From NCBI RefSeq assembly GCF_002208095.1, contig NZ_CP017990.1:1302001-1366000 (forward strand): a DNA stretch of 64,000 nucleotides, in the 5' to 3' direction. Position numbers and translations under genes: made by a program. Positions 61,651-64,000 of this stretch are shown here, piece after piece. The stretch is from Enterobacter cloacae complex sp. ECNIH7. GTDB taxonomy: Bacteria; Pseudomonadota; Gammaproteobacteria; Enterobacterales; Enterobacteriaceae. Numbering within the stretch: position 1 is the stretch's first letter; every line of letters begins with the position of its first letter. The notes beneath the pieces were generated by a model. The model did not search any database and was not told the DNA's origin. It saw only the letters and a program-made list of their open reading frames with translations.

Positions 61651-61957
61651 AATATGAACTCATAGTTTTTAAAATCGATAAAGATCGTCCAGGAGCGCTT
61701 TAAACAAGGGATGAGCGAGATCGAGATAAAGCTTGATTAACGAACTTTAACGAACTTCACATACCACTTTTGCCCCATCCATGCCCCACGCATAATTCTA
61801 GTCAACGCCAGACCACATCAGCCCTGTAGGGCAAATCGATAACAAACACGCCAGCAGTATGTTCCCCAAAATTTAAAAACAAATGGTTCATTCCTTGACA
61901 GACAAAACAGCCAAAGCAAAAATACTGTATATTCAAACAGTGAATGACGGAGCACGT
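61651..61957. other. Chromosome-prophage junction region
   Basis: No complete gene. Holds a tandem repeat TTAACGAACTTTAACGAACT (61737-61756), which could be an integrase arm-site pair. The minus strand of 61750-61790 reads HGWGKSGM before a stop, which resembles the very end of some integrase genes. The attachment core could not be fixed. The last part carries the LexA box of the dinI-like gene. Confidence 0.4.
61925..61940 (+). promoter_or_regulatory. LexA (SOS) box
   Basis: CTGT-ATATTCAA-ACAG fits CTGT-N8-ACAG exactly and lies 18 bases before the dinI-like start, so this gene should be DNA-damage induced. Confidence 0.85.
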
Positions 61958-62224
61958 ATGTTCGTAGAACTGGTTTATGACAAGCGTAATGTTGAGGGGC
62001 TCGAAGGGGCCAGAGAGATCATTCTGGCCGAGCTGACGAAGCGGGTGCACCAGATTTTCCCTGATGCCGAAGTGAAGGTGAAGCCGATGCAGGCAAACGG
62101 CCTGAATAGCGATGCAAGCAAAAGCGATCGGGAAAAGCTGAACCGCATGCTGGAGGAAATGTTTGAAGAGTCCGATATGTGGCTGGTTTCAGAGTTCCCG
62201 ACTGTTCGCCAGGTTGGCCTGTAG
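61958..62224 (+). CDS. DinI-family protein, prophage-borne
   Basis: 88 residues from ATG 61958, at the LexA box. DinI-like: FVELVYDKRNVEGLEGAREI at the start, KRVHQIFPDAEVKVKPM, and an acidic C-terminal helix LNRMLEEMFEESDMW. Such proteins bind RecA and modulate the SOS response. Common at lambdoid prophage ends next to tail fibre genes. Confidence 0.9.
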   Translation: MFVELVYDKRNVEGLEGAREIILAELTKRVHQIFPDAEVKVKPMQANGLNSDASKSDREKLNRMLEEMFEESDMWLVSEFPTVRQVGL

Positions 62225-62281
62225 AGATTGTTCGGGCAATCTGTCGCCGCCCATCATTGCTTACGATGAGCGGCGGTTTCA

Positions 62282-63415
62282 TCAACTTCCTGGCTGCAAT
62301 GCCTCTACCTGTTTCTTTAAATCTTCAATCTGTTCCATTAAAGCCAGAATAGCTTCATGGTGAAGTGCTGCTGAAGCGCCGGTAACATCGACTGATAAGG
62401 TTTTCTCAACTACCGTTCCGTCTTTAAGTTCAGTACGTCCGCCCTCAAAAACTGCCGTCGGCATGACTTCCATAAGCTCCTGCGCTATAAAACCCTGCCC
62501 GGGAGGTGCATCATCCAGACGCTCCCAGGTATATCCATGCATCATTCGCATTTTCTTAAGCGGGTTTTCTATGACCTTTATATTAGTCTTGATGTCTTTA
62601 TCGGAATTGCTCAGCCATGAACCGACATTCGCAACGGCATTACCTGATAACTGGAAATCCCATGAAACGTTACGTGACGCAGTATCGATACCCATGATTA
62701 CGTTACTGACCTCATAATCGCCTGAGGTGTTGTACTGCATAATGACATAACCATCTGATGCGGGACGCCTGAACATCAGTCCGGAGCCATTCTTCACACC
62801 AGCGCCAGAGTTAAACACATTAAGTTCAACCGTGCTTCCGAGTTGTGGGTCAACTTTGAAAAGTTGCTTTCTGATACCGCTACTGTTTTCAGTTGCCAGA
62901 TCTCCCAAACCGAGGTTTGTGCGAGCGCCTGATGCAGTTGTCGAACCGGTACCGCCCTGTGCTACAGATAGCGCTGTAGTCAGCCCGGAAAGGCTGGTAA
63001 TGTCACTGTTTGCCCCTTTCCTGGCCAGTGATTTCTGACCCGGTACCGTGACGGCCGCGCCGTTAATCGTGATGGTGACATCTGTGGTGCCGTTCATCAC
63101 ATCAGCAAAGCCGCTCATATAACGCTGGTACATCGTGAACGTTTCAGCAATGTCCTGCGCCAGTCCATCCACACTCAGGCTGTCGCTCAGCAAAATCGAA
63201 TACTTTGTTCCCGCAGGGATTGCAGGATTTGCTGCTGGTGTCACGGTGAGACTGGTTGCCCCGCCGATGGAGGTGATCTGGAATACCTGCGGCGGGCTGG
63301 TCAGTGCGATGACGGTACAACCGTTACGAATTAACGAGCCAGCTGCAGTAAAGTTTGTTCCCGTACCTGTTAGGGTATTTCCGCTGATGGCAATAGTGCC
63401 AGTGGTATAAATCAT
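62282..63415 (-). CDS. Phage tail fibre with S74 chaperone domain
   Basis: 377 residues. N-terminal beta-rich head/attachment region (about 1-130), a QGGTGSTTASGARTNLGLG collar motif of phage fibres, and a C-terminal intramolecular chaperone S74 domain: SNSDKDIKTNIKVIENPL and PPGQGFIAQELMEVMPTAV with the cleavage-site serine in SDKD. The C-terminus is coiled coil (LALMEQIEDLKKQVEAL). The chaperone is normally cleaved off after trimerisation. Confidence 0.9.
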   Translation of the reverse strand: MIYTTGTIAISGNTLTGTGTNFTAAGSLIRNGCTVIALTSPPQVFQITSIGGATSLTVTPAANPAIPAGTKYSILLSDSLSVDGLAQDIAETFTMYQRYMSGFADVMNGTTDVTITINGAAVTVPGQKSLARKGANSDITSLSGLTTALSVAQGGTGSTTASGARTNLGLGDLATENSSGIRKQLFKVDPQLGSTVELNVFNSGAGVKNGSGLMFRRPASDGYVIMQYNTSGDYEVSNVIMGIDTASRNVSWDFQLSGNAVANVGSWLSNSDKDIKTNIKVIENPLKKMRMMHGYTWERLDDAPPGQGFIAQELMEVMPTAVFEGGRTELKDGTVVEKTLSVDVTGASAALHHEAILALMEQIEDLKKQVEALQPGS

Positions 63416-63430
63416 ATTTTCTCCAGGTAA

Positions 63431-63457
63431 TAAAAAACCCCGCCATGTCGGGGCTCG
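63431..63457 (-). terminator. Terminator downstream of the partial phage gene
   Basis: Minus strand GAGCCCCGACATGGCGGGGT then TTTTT. The stem CCCCG/CGGGG ends the transcript of the upstream phage gene just before the fibre gene. Confidence 0.75.
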
Positions 63458-63471
63458 TTAGTGGGGTTGTG

Positions 63472-64000
63472 TCAATACATTGCGGGGATGATGGGAATAC
63501 TCATTCCGGTATATCTCTCGCCAGTCACAGAATACTTGTCTGTCCATCGGGAACGGACACGGCCATTCCCACATTTTACCGAGTTCCCGCTCATCACCAG
63601 TCCCTTGGATCGCATGTTGCACCACCCGCTGGCTGTTGAAGAGCTGAAACCATAGCAGCCAAGCGCAATCATGCTGTTGCCAATATCGACCCAGCTATTG
63701 CCCGGTGAATAAAACTGATTTCGGAATATAAATGGACGGCGGGTGGTAGAGAAAGTGCACTGGCCAGCAGCGTTGATGAAATTTAATCCTCTTCCGGGTA
63801 CAGGGGCCTGAACCGCAAAAATCGCAATATCGACATTCACAGAACGGGCGATATCGTCATAGCCCGTGTAATCCTGACGGGAGTAAATATTATTACCATC
63901 ACATTCAAGCGTAGCTGCGCTGTCATTCCAGCGGGCAAAAACGAGCCCTTTGGCCGGAAGCGTGTAAGTACCATTTACATTGACCGTTCCACTGAAAACA
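63472..64000 (-). CDS. Lambdoid phage protein, C-terminal part (DUF6453-like)
   Basis: The reading frame is open to the window edge, so the start lies outside. About 175 residues: VNGTYTLPAKGLVFARWND, then a region with three cysteine-bearing strands (GYGFSSSTASGWC-type), ending GMSIPIIPAMY. It resembles the small proteins found beside tail fibre genes in lambdoid prophages. Function unknown, probably a tail-tip component. Confidence 0.7.
   Translation of the reverse strand, partial: VFSGTVNVNGTYTLPAKGLVFARWNDSAATLECDGNNIYSRQDYTGYDDIARSVNVDIAIFAVQAPVPGRGLNFINAAGQCTFSTTRRPFIFRNQFYSPGNSWVDIGNSMIALGCYGFSSSTASGWCNMRSKGLVMSGNSVKCGNGRVRSRWTDKYSVTGERYTGMSIPIIPAMY

Overview
The window is enterobacterial chromosome, most likely Enterobacter or a close relative such as Lelliottia or Kosakonia. 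The evidence is a butanediol operon next to a betaine operon, a complete methionine-salvage set and an E. coli-like enterobactin locus, all GC-rich and dotted with REP-type repeats. The species is an inference.

Layout. 1-643 is the end of an HlyD-family membrane fusion protein gene. 644-3900 is an accessory island. It holds one AT-rich gene for a 680-residue P-loop ATPase with a C-terminal PD-(D/E)XK nuclease-like domain. Beside it, on the other strand, is a remnant of a P4/P1-type immunity region: a C4-like antisense RNA, two identical target boxes and one small gene. 4069-8376 is budR and budABC (acetoin/2,3-butanediol). 8451-8924 is a cold-shock-domain protein. 9065-14173 is a five-gene peptide/opine/nickel-type ABC importer. 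14375-17575 holds a GNAT acetyltransferase and a two-gene unit of a benzoylformate-decarboxylase-like ThDP enzyme and an SDR. 17850-23778 is betA-betB-betI with divergent betT (choline uptake and conversion to glycine betaine).

23893-42585 is the enterobactin locus: entD, fepA, fes, ybdZ, entF, fepC, fepG, fepD, entS, fepB, entC, entE, entB, entA and entH, with Fur-box-like sequences in the three divergent promoter regions. entF is interrupted by an apparent 11-base deletion directly after the carrier-protein serine codon. As read, the thioesterase is out of frame and enterobactin could not be released normally. 42735-45134 is cstA-ybdD. 45131-45812 is a RelE/XRE-type toxin-antitoxin pair. 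Then come an SDR and hcxA (ybdH).

48045-52994 is a sugar-type ABC importer whose last gene encodes an LVIVD-repeat protein; I do not recognise its substrate. 53098-59150 is the methionine-salvage cluster (mtnK, mtnA, mtnD, mtnC, mtnB, mtnE), with tandem MetJ boxes in both divergent promoter regions. 59151-61650 is ybdM, ybdN and a C-terminal fragment of the LysR gene ybdO. The window ends in a prophage edge: a LexA-controlled dinI-like gene, a tail fibre with an S74 chaperone domain, and a partial phage gene.

Two short palindromic repeat families lie between genes throughout: a REP family (GCCGGGTGGCGGC / TTACCCGGCCTAC) and a second family with the core CCCTCACCCCGGCCCTCTCCC followed by GGGAGAGGG.
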